From: Symbiodinium natans
Taxonomy: Eukaryota; Sar; Dinophyceae; Suessiales; Symbiodiniaceae
DNA: 20,000 bases
Reading direction: 5' to 3'
NCBI GenBank assembly: GCA_905221605.1
Contig: CAJNDS010002179.1
Coordinates: 115,001 to 135,000 of the forward strand
Shown piece after piece: positions 1 to 7,419 of the stretch. The stretch's first letter is position 1. Each line of letters begins with the position of its first letter. The position numbers were made by a program, and so were the translations under genes. The notes under the pieces are model-generated. The model saw only the letters and a program-made list of their open reading frames with translations. It was not told the DNA's origin and did not search any database.

Positions 1-345
1 ACAAACAAAATCAAAAACAAACAAAACAACAAACACAAACAAACACACACACGCACACACACAAAAAAACAAAAGCAACAACAAAAACAAACAACACCAA
101 CAAAACACACAATAACAAAAAACAAACAAAAACAAAACACACAATAACAAAAACAAACACAACAAAACCAAACCAAACAAAACAAAACAAACAAAACAAA
201 CAAAACAAACAAACCAAACAAAACAAACAAACCAAACAAGACAAACAAAACAAACAACAAAAACAAAACAAACAACACAAACAAAACCAACAAACAAACA
301 ACACACACACACACACAACACACACACACACACAAACACGCACAC
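1..345. repeat. A/C-only low-complexity tract with CA microsatellites
   Basis: The plus strand is almost entirely A and C, built from CAAA/CAAAA units with CA dinucleotide runs near 43-62 and 297-333. The long open frame on the opposite strand (Cys/Phe/Val/Leu-rich) is a by-product of this composition and is not a gene. The tract would lie downstream of, or in an intron of, the minus-strand hydrolase gene. Confidence 0.9.
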
Positions 346-358
346 TCACTCTCACTCC

Positions 359-460
359 CTTGGTAGCCCAGCAACCATATAATAATAAGGGCCTTTGGGC
401 GTTGGCTACTAGAAGGGAACCTTGAACCACAAAATGGGCAAAAGTACCACTGGGCCACTA
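359..460 (-). mobile_element. Family A TIR element (introner-type), copy 1
   Basis: The left end CTTGGTAGCCCAG (359-371) is inverted at the right end as CTGGGCCACTA (450-460), with divergence. The interior shares the order AAGGGC, GTTGGCTACT, AAGGGAACC and ACCACTGGGC with copies near 3221, 5795 and 16447, in the same orientation. Read on the minus strand it ends CTACCAAG|GG, a usable AG|G acceptor, so it may be an intron of the hydrolase gene, but I find no exon on its far side. Confidence 0.75.
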
Positions 461-472
461 ATAACCTTTATT

Positions 473-565
473 AAACCCTAAACCCTGAACCCTACTTCCT
501 ACGCCCTGAGCCCTAAGCCCTAAATCCTAAACCCTAAACCCTAAACCCTAAACCCTAAACCCTAG
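473..565 (-). repeat. Interstitial telomere-type array (G-rich on minus)
   Basis: CCCTAAA heptamers on plus: about six clean units at 526-565 and degenerate ones (CCCTGAG, CCCTAAG, CCTAAAT) towards 473. On the minus strand the array follows the probable hydrolase exon at 654-567 directly, giving a GC donor of the form GCTAGGGTTTAGGG. This is the same junction as at 5338 in the same gene. Confidence 0.95.
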
Positions 566-566
566 C

Positions 567-654
567 CGCAGCGTAAAGCAGCGAAATGTCGAGGCAAGGC
601 TCCGGGCGATCGCCGTCTAATCGAACCAGGCCGGCACGGGAGACCAGCGGTGTC
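567..654 (-). CDS. Probable 3' exon of the serine hydrolase gene
   Basis: An 88-nt frame (G plus 29 codons) on minus between AG|G at 655/654 and a GC donor at 566. It encodes AGLVRLDGDRPE, which resembles the PGLVRIDGN-type segment lying C-terminal to the Tyr motif in eukaryotic beta-lactamase-like proteins (comparison from memory). The start phase does not fit exon 8 (1688-1642), and the family normally has 15-20 residues in between, so one small exon is probably missing from this model. The rest of the gene, including the expected glycine-rich GGGG segment, lies left of the window or was not recognised. Either this is exon 9 or 10 of that gene or a chance match; I favour the first. Confidence 0.5.
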
Positions 655-660
655 CTCGCG

Positions 661-690
661 GTTTAGGGTTTAGGCTTTAGGGTTTAGGGC
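661..690 (+). repeat. Short TTTAGGG block
   Basis: Three to four heptamers, slightly degenerate (TTTAGGC, TTTAGGG), G-rich on plus. The block abuts the left end of the TIR element at 692. Confidence 0.9.
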
Positions 691-691
691 T

Positions 692-833
692 CTCAACTAC
701 TATGTGCTTAAGAACCCCCAATCAATCAAAAAAACATATTTCTCCCTATATACATATATATATATATATATTACCCTTATAAGGAAAATATTTTTGTATG
801 TTTTTGGGGGTTCTTAAGCAATTCGTAGTCAAG
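692..833. mobile_element. Family E TIR element (142 bp)
   Basis: The ends are inverted copies over about 30 bp: left 692-721 and right 804-833 match at 25 of 30 positions, with the shared core GCTTAAGAACCCCCAA. The interior is AT-rich with a TATATA run (753-770). There is no coding capacity, so it is a MITE-like non-autonomous element. A telomere-type block touches the left end. Confidence 0.8.
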
Positions 834-1641
834 TCTTAGCTTTCTGGCTAGCCCGTATCCTCGCTCCCCATTTGTCGAGATGGCCTGAGTTAAGCACCCT
901 CACCCCTAAGTCCTAAGCTAAAACCCAACACAGGCCTTCCGCTCAGGCCCCCATAGAGCCTCCCCCAACTGCTGGCGTTGCCATAACCTGGGCATGGACA
1001 TGAGGGCTACCTTTAGGGTTTATAGGCTTTAGGGCCACCGTCATGTTGGGGAAGAATTGCTTGAAGTCAGCCACACCGGAGAACTATAGCCGGGAAGCGC
1101 GTCAAGCACACTTCGCTGCAAAGATGGACACTGCTGGGGGTTTCTCGTGACGAGAACCAATCTCCGCAGGACAACCTTTCCCCAACAAGCCCCCGAAACT
1201 TCCAAACCCTAAACCCTAAACCCTAAACCCTAAACTCCTAAACTCCTAAACCCTAAACCCTAAGCCCTAAGCCCTAAACCCTAAACCGTAAGCTCAGTTC
1301 CGTGAACCAGCAAGCCCGAGTCTAAACCAGTACGGGACTTTGCTATCTTCACTACTATGATTTTGCTTATAGGCCTTGCGCCCCCAAACTTGAGCGCACT
1401 CCAGTGGCTGAAGTTTCTACACCTCCACCCTGCCAAGCCATGGAATCTGTCGCGTTTCGAGCTAGGTGCGGGCCCTGAAGTCGTAAGGCCCCGAAAAACG
1501 TGACGAAGACAGTCCTAAAAACCCTCGACTCTACTCTACTACTCTAAAGCGGCTCCAAACTCACATCCCATCCGACATCCTACAGGCGTAAGGCCCAAAG
1601 CCTTGCCAACATGCCCCTAGCCCTTACGGCTCAGTAGGCAC
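834..1641. other. Non-coding/unassigned stretch with ITS and one possible exon
   Basis: Holds short TTTAGGG pieces at 1013-1040 and a CCCTAAA array at 1203-1287. On minus, roughly 1462-1390, a short open frame reads QGGGVETSATGV after an AG|G. It vaguely recalls the GGGG segment expected downstream in the hydrolase, but its order relative to the exon at 654-567 does not fit well, so I do not include it in the gene. Nothing else is recognised. Confidence 0.4.
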
Positions 1642-4600
1642 AGTGGCAGGCTGCCAGGCGGTCCAACTTGTCCTCGGGTACGGAGAACCTGGGGCTTTCA
1701 AGGGGAGAGATTGACAGCTCTTGGAATCATTGCTTTTGGCTTGGGTGCTTTCAGGGCTTAGAAGGCGTTCGGGCTTTGGACGTCAGGTTAAGTGGAGAAA
1801 AAAGCGGTTTACGGGTTTAGGGGTTTAGGGTTTAGGGTTTGAGGAGGGTATTCAGGCGGGATATACAATGTGGGGCCCTTCAGTTATAACTTAGTAAGCC
1901 CAGATACATGTAAGTCATATCTTAGTTGGGGAAGTTAGTCTCAAAAGTATACTAAAACAAACCTGGCCTTGTTAGGCGACAGAAGTACAAAAATCGTGGC
2001 ATTAATGAGAGAGGCACATTTATGTATATGTTTTTGATGATTTTTTACATAGATGTATAGTTGACACACCGTGTTTCGTATAGATACATATATACTTATC
2101 TTCTTCGGTGTGTATCTTCTGGTGGATATGGCTTCCCTGCCTGAAAGAATATCGACACGTTCTTTTTGTGGATATTTTTTTTCTGCATATTCTCCTGTGG
2201 TCCCCTTGTGGTCCGGGTAGGCCGTTTTTGCTTGTGGTACGGGTCGGTTTCGTGGGATGTCTCGAGGATTTGCTTGTTGTACGCTTGTGGTCCCCTTGTG
2301 GTCCGCGTGTGGTCCGGTCGACCTCCCCTTAGCTGGCCCAAAAGGAAGTGTCGACCTTCGCTTTGCTCTGCTCCACGCCATGGGCACACATAGTCTATAT
2401 AACTTGCTCGGTATTCAGCTCCAAACATACCAACAGACACTGCATCATATTTCTTTACGTGACATGTTTCTAACAAAAACATGTAAAATCCTGTAGTTTC
2501 CACGCTACCCCAGCCCTTTCTTAAAAAGCATATGAAACATAGCCCTCGGCCTCCTTGTGACTGAAACCTCACAAAATACAGCATTTTTTAGTTATCCAAG
2601 TTAGTTAACTGGCATGACCTAGTTATAACTGATCCCGTCCAGTTATCCAAGTTGCTCGATTCCTAACTCTGACAACATAACTTATAAGTTATGTTATAAG
2701 TTATGTTGCGCAAGATATAACTTGCTCTGTAACTAGAGGGCCCCGCATTGTAAGGCTGGTCAGGGGCATGCCCCGTTGTCTTACAGTGCTTTCCCTACAC
2801 CCTAAACCCCAAACCCTAAACCCACAAGAAGAAACCCTAAACCCTAAACCCTAAACCCTAAACCCTAAACCCTAAACCCTAAACCCGACAAGGAAGGCTC
2901 TCTCTGCAGCCAGAAGGGACCCTGTGTCGTGCATGCCAAGGGGTTGAAAGATCCTCTGGTGCCTCAGTCGACGGTTGGTTCTCCCTACGAGGTGGATAGT
3001 TGTAAGTAGGGTTTTAAGTACCCTACATGGGGTTAGAAGAATACTTACCCTACCCGTGAACGGGGGGGGGGGAACTTCGAAGTCTCCTTTGCGCAGGGTG
3101 CTGGGGTCCTTGAGCCAGTCCACCCTTCGAGCCCATTCCTACTTGGGGATCCTGGGAGCAACATCCAACATCTGCGGCCGACAGCAGCATGTACTAATCC
3201 AGGAACCCATGGCATGCTTAGTACGTAGCCTAGCAGCCATATTGAAGTAAGGGTACCCTTTTTGGTTGGCTACTTTTTAAGGGAACCAACTACCAAAAAA
3301 AGTGTACAGGGTAGCACTGGGCTACCAAGTACATTGGACCAAGTGCAATTAACAAACTCTCATCTCAAAGGGCTTGGGCCCCTGACCCTGGTTTAGGTTT
3401 TTATTTGCCACCCGTCTAGTAATGCTGAACGGGGCAACTGCAGAGGAGGCAACGGTTGAAGTTGCAGACTGGTTTGAGGTTTACGGTTTAGGGTTATAAC
3501 TAGGCTTTCGTAAACACTACATGGGGACTTGTCTGAAATGTGGTCCCTTTGGGGTCCTTTTTGTAAGGCGGCCCCTATATATTGTTTTATTGGGGCCATC
3601 ACTTTCTTCCAGCAAGGTGCAAGAACTCGCCCAGCTTCTGCTTGCTGATGACCTCCACGACACGGCCAAGGACGTCGGTCGAAAAGCCGTAGGCGTATGA
3701 GTCGCCGGGATGGAACCGCAGGGGCACCTGGCAGGCCAACCGGAAACGGAAACACAGGCCATTTAGTGCCTAACAGGCCTAAATCCTCCATCATCCAGTG
3801 CAAAACCAGAATAGCACCAGTTCGAGCTGAATCCAAGTGTGTATGTAGGTTTTTGGTCACAGGCCGGCGAGCCTTCGCCAGACGATTCACAAAGTCCGCC
3901 AGATTCCGGACTTTTCCAGAATCAACTTCACCCAAAAGGTTCGCGTATCCTTGTTCCGTGGCATCGCTTGGATCTTCGCCGAATCCACAGCCATAAGACA
4001 GCCCGGAGGTATGGGTCATCCTTGCATTCGACACGTATCGCTGAAATCGATGGGGGCAGCCATCGTAAGACATTTACATTCCTCATGTATATCAGCAACA
4101 AAGGATTGACATCCGAGGCTCAAAACATGAACAGGATCGTGCCCCCACCTGTTCTCATGATTGTAGGAAACGACCTTTCCACCAATACAGGGGCCTAAAT
4201 AATTCGAATAGTTCTTTTTTTTTTTTTTTTTGGGGGGGGGGGGGGGGGTATTCCAGTATAATTACAAAGGGACCATAAGGGAATATTGCTAGCTATTCCG
4301 ACCCCTCTAGTACATCCGAGCCGCAGGTGGTGCATTCGCATCGCCCGTTTAGGCTTGCAGAGCCTGGATGGGGGAGACTCCTCCCTCGAACGTGAAGCAA
4401 CGACCTGGCCGAAGAAATTACCCTAAAACCCTAAAACCTAAACCCTAAAACCCTAACTCCCTAAAACCCTAAAACCCTAAAGCCCGAAAACTCTAAACCC
4501 TACAACCCCAAAACTCTAAACCCTAACCCACCCCTGCGGAGTGCTGAACCCCAGGAGTTCCCAAACATGTACACTGAGGCACTGTGGGAGAAAACCCGTC

Positions 4601-6181
4601 GAATGCTCAGAAGTCTGAAGGTGACGGATTGCAAACCCTGGAAACCCTACACCCTAAACCCTGCATAGTTCACAAGGGGAGACTCCGCCCCTCACATGGG
4701 GCATTTTTCCTTCAAAAATACGGTAATTCTGACTATAGGAACCTGCACCTGGACCCGAAGTACGCAACCCCATAGGGCGTAAGGTAATGAAGGAAAATCA
4801 CATGAGCGGCACGCAGGACTCTTAAGATCCGACAACCTTTAGAATCCCCTCCCGCTAATATTAACCCCCTCCCCCACCCCCCAATATTAAATACCCCCAT
4901 TATAGAAATAGGGTTTAGGGTTTAGGGTTTGGGGTTTGGGGTTTAGGGTAGCATGCGGCGGGTAATTTAGGGCTAGTGTGTGGGGGGGAGGGGAGGGGGT
5001 TTAATATTAGGGGGAGCGGATTAAGCACGTGGGCTTCCACCACCCTTCTTTGGAGTACCCAAAGAGCCCCATACCACTGAGTTATAAAGAGCATACCTCA
5101 AACGAGATTAAGTACCCCTACATGATTTAAGGCATATTCCTTATTTATTAAGTAAGGAATATATGCCTTAATATCATGTAGGGATCCTTAATATAATTTA
5201 AGGTCTATTCCTTAATGAAGGGGTATGGGGGTATTGGGGGCTCTTTGGAGTATTGCCTCACCCCTAAACCCTAAACCCTAAACCCTAAACCCTAAACCCT
5301 AAACCCTAAACCCTAAACCCTAAACCCTAAACCCTAGCCTTCACGTCTGCGAAGGCTGGCAGGAACTTGGCCACCGGATCATCCAGTCGCACCTGCCCAT
5401 CCTCCACCAACATCATGAAGGCCACGGTCACCTTGCAAAACAAAAAAGGGGCACCTAATGATATGTAGGGTTTAGGGTTTAGGGTTTAGGGTTTAGGGTT
5501 TAGGGTTTAGGGTTTAGGGATGAATGTCGTATAGTGTGTACATCTGCCTATAGGACTAAGAAGAACTGTTTTGTGGGCCGCATGTCGTTTTTCCTGTTGA
5601 CCGGAGTTGTTCATGGTTCATGGCATGCAGGCAACCACGCAAAGCAACAGACCGTCAGCAAGAGTATGGCCAGAACAAGAGCTGAGTCACAAACGTCTTC
5701 GTGACGCAGAAGACACGACAAATGGTGTCCAACTGGAATGTCCGGCGTGCTTCCAAGTCGGCGAATCCAAATGCTTTGGCTTGCACGACCTCTCCTTGGT
5801 AGCTCAGCAACCATATTATAATAAGGGCACCCTTTTTTGGGTTGAACCCTAAACAGTAAACCCTAAACCCTATTTTATAAAGGGAAACCAGAAAGGGTGC
5901 CACTGGGCTACCAAGCCTCCCATCTTGAGCACCACACTGGCGCAGCCAGGAATCAGGTTCTTGCGGGATGCGCGCTTCATGGCCGTCTCATATTTCTGAA
6001 AAGCAGAAGGTCTCAGGCCCGCAGAGAGGGGATCTGAAACTACCAGGCTTGCATCTTGCGGACTGGTTCGCAGCATGCGCAGAAGGGCTCGTGGCCGTTT
6101 GCCCAGATTTTGTCTGGGACGCGTCCTTGTCGCAGCGGGCCTCGCGGGCCTCGTGCACCTGCGCGCTCTTCGAAGAGCCAT
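1642..6181 (-). CDS. Beta-lactamase-like (class C / family VIII esterase fold) serine hydrolase, multi-exon, partial
   Basis: Exons on minus: 6181-5917, 5794-5691, 5431-5339, 4404-4325, 4020-3873, 3727-3621, 2962-2921, 1688-1642. Each junction keeps frame. Introns are GC-AG (1, 3, 4, 5, 6) or GT-AG (2, 7), and all acceptors are AG|G. Family signatures run in order: [18 protein letters not shown]; the SxxK position as CVTK (about residues 118-121); [24 protein letters not shown]; the Tyr motif in [16 protein letters not shown] (about 241); [24 protein letters not shown]. Such enzymes hydrolyse ester or amide bonds with Ser, Lys and Tyr. Here the nucleophile codon is Cys (TGC, 5708-5706), so activity is uncertain. 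The start at 6181 is the first ATG of the open exon; its Arg-rich N-terminus could be an organelle transit peptide (inferred) and is the weakest part. Intron 1 is an introner, intron 7 holds a 0.9-kb transposon and intron 3 opens with a telomeric array. The 3' end is missing. Confidence 0.88.
1815..1842 (+). repeat. Short TTTAGGG block in hydrolase intron 7
   Basis: Four heptamers, one with an extra G, G-rich on plus, just left of the 0.9-kb TIR element. Confidence 0.9.
1864..2752. mobile_element. Family F TIR element, about 890 bp, in hydrolase intron 7
   Basis: The ends are inverted repeats: 1864-1887 against 2729-2752 match at 20 of 24 positions, with the shared core GGGGCCCT flanked by TACAATG and AGTTA. 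Subterminal AGTTATAAC/CAAGTTA motifs recur on both sides, notably at 2590-2725, including ATAACTTATAAGTTAT. An 18-bp direct repeat (GTGGTCCCCTTGTGGTCC) occurs near 2199 and 2289. Open frames inside are short, overlap on both strands and show no transposase motif, so this is a non-autonomous or decayed DNA transposon. No convincing target-site duplication is visible. Confidence 0.7.
2797..2886 (-). repeat. CCCTAAA array in hydrolase intron 7
   Basis: About eight clean units at 2833-2886, preceded by degenerate ones. G-rich on the sense (minus) strand, starting about 35 nt inside the intron that begins at 2920. Confidence 0.95.
3221..3329 (-). mobile_element. Family A TIR element, copy 2, in hydrolase intron 6
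   Basis: The right end CTGGGCTACCAAG (3317-3329) is perfect. The left end is GTAGCCTAG (3225-3233) with a few changed bases. The interior matches the other copies (GTTGGCTACT, AAGGGAACC). GTAC stands at both edges and may be a target duplication. It lies within the 658-bp intron 3620-2963 rather than forming the whole intron. Confidence 0.75.
4215..4248 (+). repeat. T17-G17 homopolymer junction in hydrolase intron 4
   Basis: Seventeen T (4215-4231) are followed immediately by seventeen G (4232-4248). On the sense strand this is C17A17, about 80-110 nt inside the 304-bp intron 4324-4021. Exact lengths may suffer from sequencing error. Confidence 0.9.
4421..4531 (-). repeat. Degenerate CCCTAAAA/CCCTAAA block
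   Basis: Mostly octamers (CCCTAAAA) with CTCTAAA and CCCGAAA variants. It lies just upstream, in sense, of hydrolase exon 4 (starting 4404), inside intron 3. It is older or less homogenised than the arrays at 5262 or 2833. Confidence 0.85.
4843..5022. mobile_element. Family G TIR element split by telomere-type repeat, copy 1
   Basis: The left end AATCCCCTCCCGCTAATATT is inverted at the right end (5003-5022) as AATATTAGGGGGAGCGGATT. Inside each end is a C-rich or G-rich arm (4865-4882; 4979-4999), so the whole element is palindromic. Its centre holds a TTTAGGG/TTTGGGG block (4909-4950). It lies within intron 3 of the hydrolase gene. Confidence 0.7.
5057..5250. mobile_element. Family B TIR element, copy 1, with internal hairpin
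   Basis: The ends share AAAGAGCCCC (5061-5070) and GGGGCTCTTT (5237-5246). The interior holds a near-perfect palindrome of about 28 bp per arm (5116-5143 and 5153-5182, reading CCCTACATGAT...AAGGCATA...TTCCTTA) with a loop of about 10 nt. Related copies lie near 8722, 10400 and 17341. It sits in hydrolase intron 3. Confidence 0.75.
5262..5337 (-). repeat. Telomere-type array at the 5' edge of hydrolase intron 3
   Basis: Ten clean CCCTAAA units. On minus the array begins two bases inside the intron: exon 3 ends AAG and the intron starts GCTAGGGTTTAGGG (GC at 5338-5337). Confidence 0.95.
5466..5519 (+). repeat. TTTAGGG array in hydrolase intron 2
   Basis: Seven to eight clean heptamers, C-rich on the sense strand, inside the 259-bp GT-AG intron 5690-5432. 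Confidence 0.95.
5795..5916 (-). mobile_element. Family A introner, copy 3: forms hydrolase intron 1
   Basis: TIRs CTTGGTAGCTCAG (5795-5807) and CTGGGCTACCAAG (5903-5915) match at 12 of 13 positions. Read on minus, the GC donor is at 5916-5915 and the AG acceptor at 5796-5795. Removing these 122 bp joins codons for VVLKMG and GEVVQAKAF with a split Gly codon and no frame change, while reading through breaks the family alignment. The element edge and the intron edge therefore coincide to within one or two bases. Its centre is interrupted by telomere-type repeats (5844-5873). Confidence 0.9.
5844..5873 (-). repeat. CCCTAAA insert inside the introner
   Basis: About four heptamers, one read as CAGTAAA, occupy the position where the other family A copies carry GCTAC between GGTTG and the TTTAAGGGAACC-like segment. 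Confidence 0.85.
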
Positions 6182-6512
6182 GGCGCAGGAAGGGGGACCT
6201 TATAAGGGGCCTTAGGGGGTCTATGGTATATAGGGACTATAGAAGGTATATAGATGAAATATTTTTTCAGAGCCTGATTTGGTGTTGATGAGCAGCTTCC
6301 TGGTTGGCGACGAAAGCTTCATGACATCTTGCTTCGTCTTCGATGAGCACAGAAAATGAGCATGGATGATCAAGAGAGGGCCCAGACTGTGCCAGACTTC
6401 TTGGGGGTTTCCGAAACTAGGGGTACCTTCTTCAGGTCCTTATTCTAAGGGAATCCTACTATTTGGGGGTCTAGTTTATAGGGGTCCCCTATCTTCGTCA
6501 ACCCCCATATAG
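6182..6512. other. Region between candidate gene and hydrolase; family C element remnant
   Basis: From about 6409 to 6499 the sequence resembles the TIR element at 12855-12944 (TTTCCGAAA near the left end, AAGGGAATyCTA and TATTTGGGG in the middle), but its right inverted end is poor. On plus, 6269-6352, a short frame reads LVLMSSFLVGDESFMTSCFV and then stops; I do not recognise it. No promoter can be called. Dinoflagellate promoters generally lack a TATA box, so none is expected to be visible. Confidence 0.45.
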
Positions 6513-6519
6513 CTCCGAG

Positions 6520-6763
6520 CAAGCAGCTGCGGCGTCTACGGAATCAACAGTGCATCCATGGCAAGCCAGGGCCCCTGCAAGAGTCACAGAAGCAGTGTCG
6601 AGCCTAAAAAGCCTGTTGGAGTGCTTTCGTAGGGGTCAGCTAAACCCTAAACCCTAAACCCTAAACCCTAAACCCTAAACCCTAAACAGCCCGGCTGCAC
6701 ATCCACCTGAGCCTCGAACTTGAGAGTCTGAGCAGCCACGGCTGCATCACCTCGCAGCAGTGC
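6520..6763 (-). CDS. Candidate exons of an unrecognised gene, joined across a telomeric intron
   Basis: Exons on minus: 6763-6691 (after AG|G; 24 codons plus one base, encoding LLRGDAAVAAQTLKFEAQVD and more), 6639-6613 (27 nt, DPYESTPT) and 6574 to about 6520 (after TTGCAG|GG; GALACHGCTVDSVDAAAACS). Phases match at both junctions. The first intron (6690-6640, GC-AG) is wholly telomere-type repeat; the second would be only 38 bp, which is unusually short. It lies on the same strand as the hydrolase and could be an upstream gene or a 5' part of the same one. No family is recognised; support is open frame, residue composition and splice signals only. Confidence 0.4.
6640..6690 (-). repeat. Candidate intron made entirely of telomeric repeat (51 bp)
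   Basis: On minus it reads GCTG, six TTTAGGG units, then TTTAG. GC stands at the exon edge (6690-6689) and AG at 6641-6640. Excision joins the flanking open frames in phase. Confidence 0.55.
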
Positions 6764-6796
6764 CTCAAAGGGCGCTCAGGGCTTCTGTGGGGTTCG

Positions 6797-6850
6797 GGTT
6801 TAGGTTTAGGGTTTAGGGTTTAGGGTTTGTGGTTTGGAGTTTGGGGTTTT
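6797..6850 (+). repeat. TTTAGGG block with degenerate tail
   Basis: About four clean heptamers, then TTTGTGG, TTTGGAG and TTTGGGG variants. Confidence 0.9.
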
Positions 6851-7016
6851 GGTCGTTTACGGCTCGTGTTCTAGAAAGGGGTTCAGGGATGCCCATGTCA
6901 CTGTACTTCATGGGTCGTAGGATGCATCTGTAAGCACCAGGCGCTCATCAGAAGGTACCTGAGTCACCAAAGCAGCGCAGCCCGAAAACCCTTGAGCCCC
7001 TCAAAACCCATAAACC

Positions 7017-7105
7017 CGAGCACCCTAACACACCAACACCCTAACACCCTAACACCCTAACACCCTAACACCCTAAAACCCTTAAGCCCTAAACCCCTAA
7101 GACCC
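7017..7105 (-). repeat. Variant telomere-like array, period 8 (CACCCTAA)
   Basis: Six or so tandem CACCCTAA octamers around 7026-7075 are flanked by CCCTAAAA and CCCTTAAG variants. The period shift from 7 to 8 sets it apart from all other blocks here. Confidence 0.9.
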
Positions 7106-7281
7106 CAGCCGATACTTTTCGCTTGTCCGTCAAAAAATCTGACCTCTGACCTGAGCAAGACCACATTCTTAATCCTAAAGTGTGCCACTGTCACCGTGAA
7201 CCCTCTCCTAAGTTCCGGAAACCCTCCCTCTTGCATCCGGACTGCTTTGAGAAAACCTTCTGAACCCCAAAGCTCTCCTGG

Positions 7282-7418
7282 AACCCTAAACCCTAAACCC
7301 CGAACCCTACCCTAAACCCTAAACCCTAAACCCTAAACCCTAAACCCTAAACCCTAAACCCTAAACCCTAAACCCTAAACCCTAAACCCTAAACCCTAAA
7401 CCCTAAACCCTAAACCCC
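7282..7418 (-). repeat. Long CCCTAAA array
   Basis: About fifteen nearly perfect tandem heptamers, with a few degenerate ones at the left. One of the longest and cleanest arrays in the window. Confidence 0.97.
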
Positions 7419-7419
7419 G

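Noticed and set aside
11-430. 139-codon open frame on minus rich in Cys, Phe, Val and Leu
   Set aside because: Direct translation of an A/C-only microsatellite; no protein-like complexity apart from repeats.
1390-1462. GGGVETSATGV as the hydrolase GGGG exon
   Set aside because: Placed upstream of the AGLVRLDG exon in sense, the reverse of the expected family order; phase not testable.
2096-2584. 162-codon and overlapping frames inside the 0.9-kb TIR element
   Set aside because: Overlapping frames on both strands, no transposase signature, partly translation of a direct repeat.
7282-7418. Regular repeats as a CRISPR array
   Set aside because: Pure tandem heptamers with no spacers; eukaryotic sequence.
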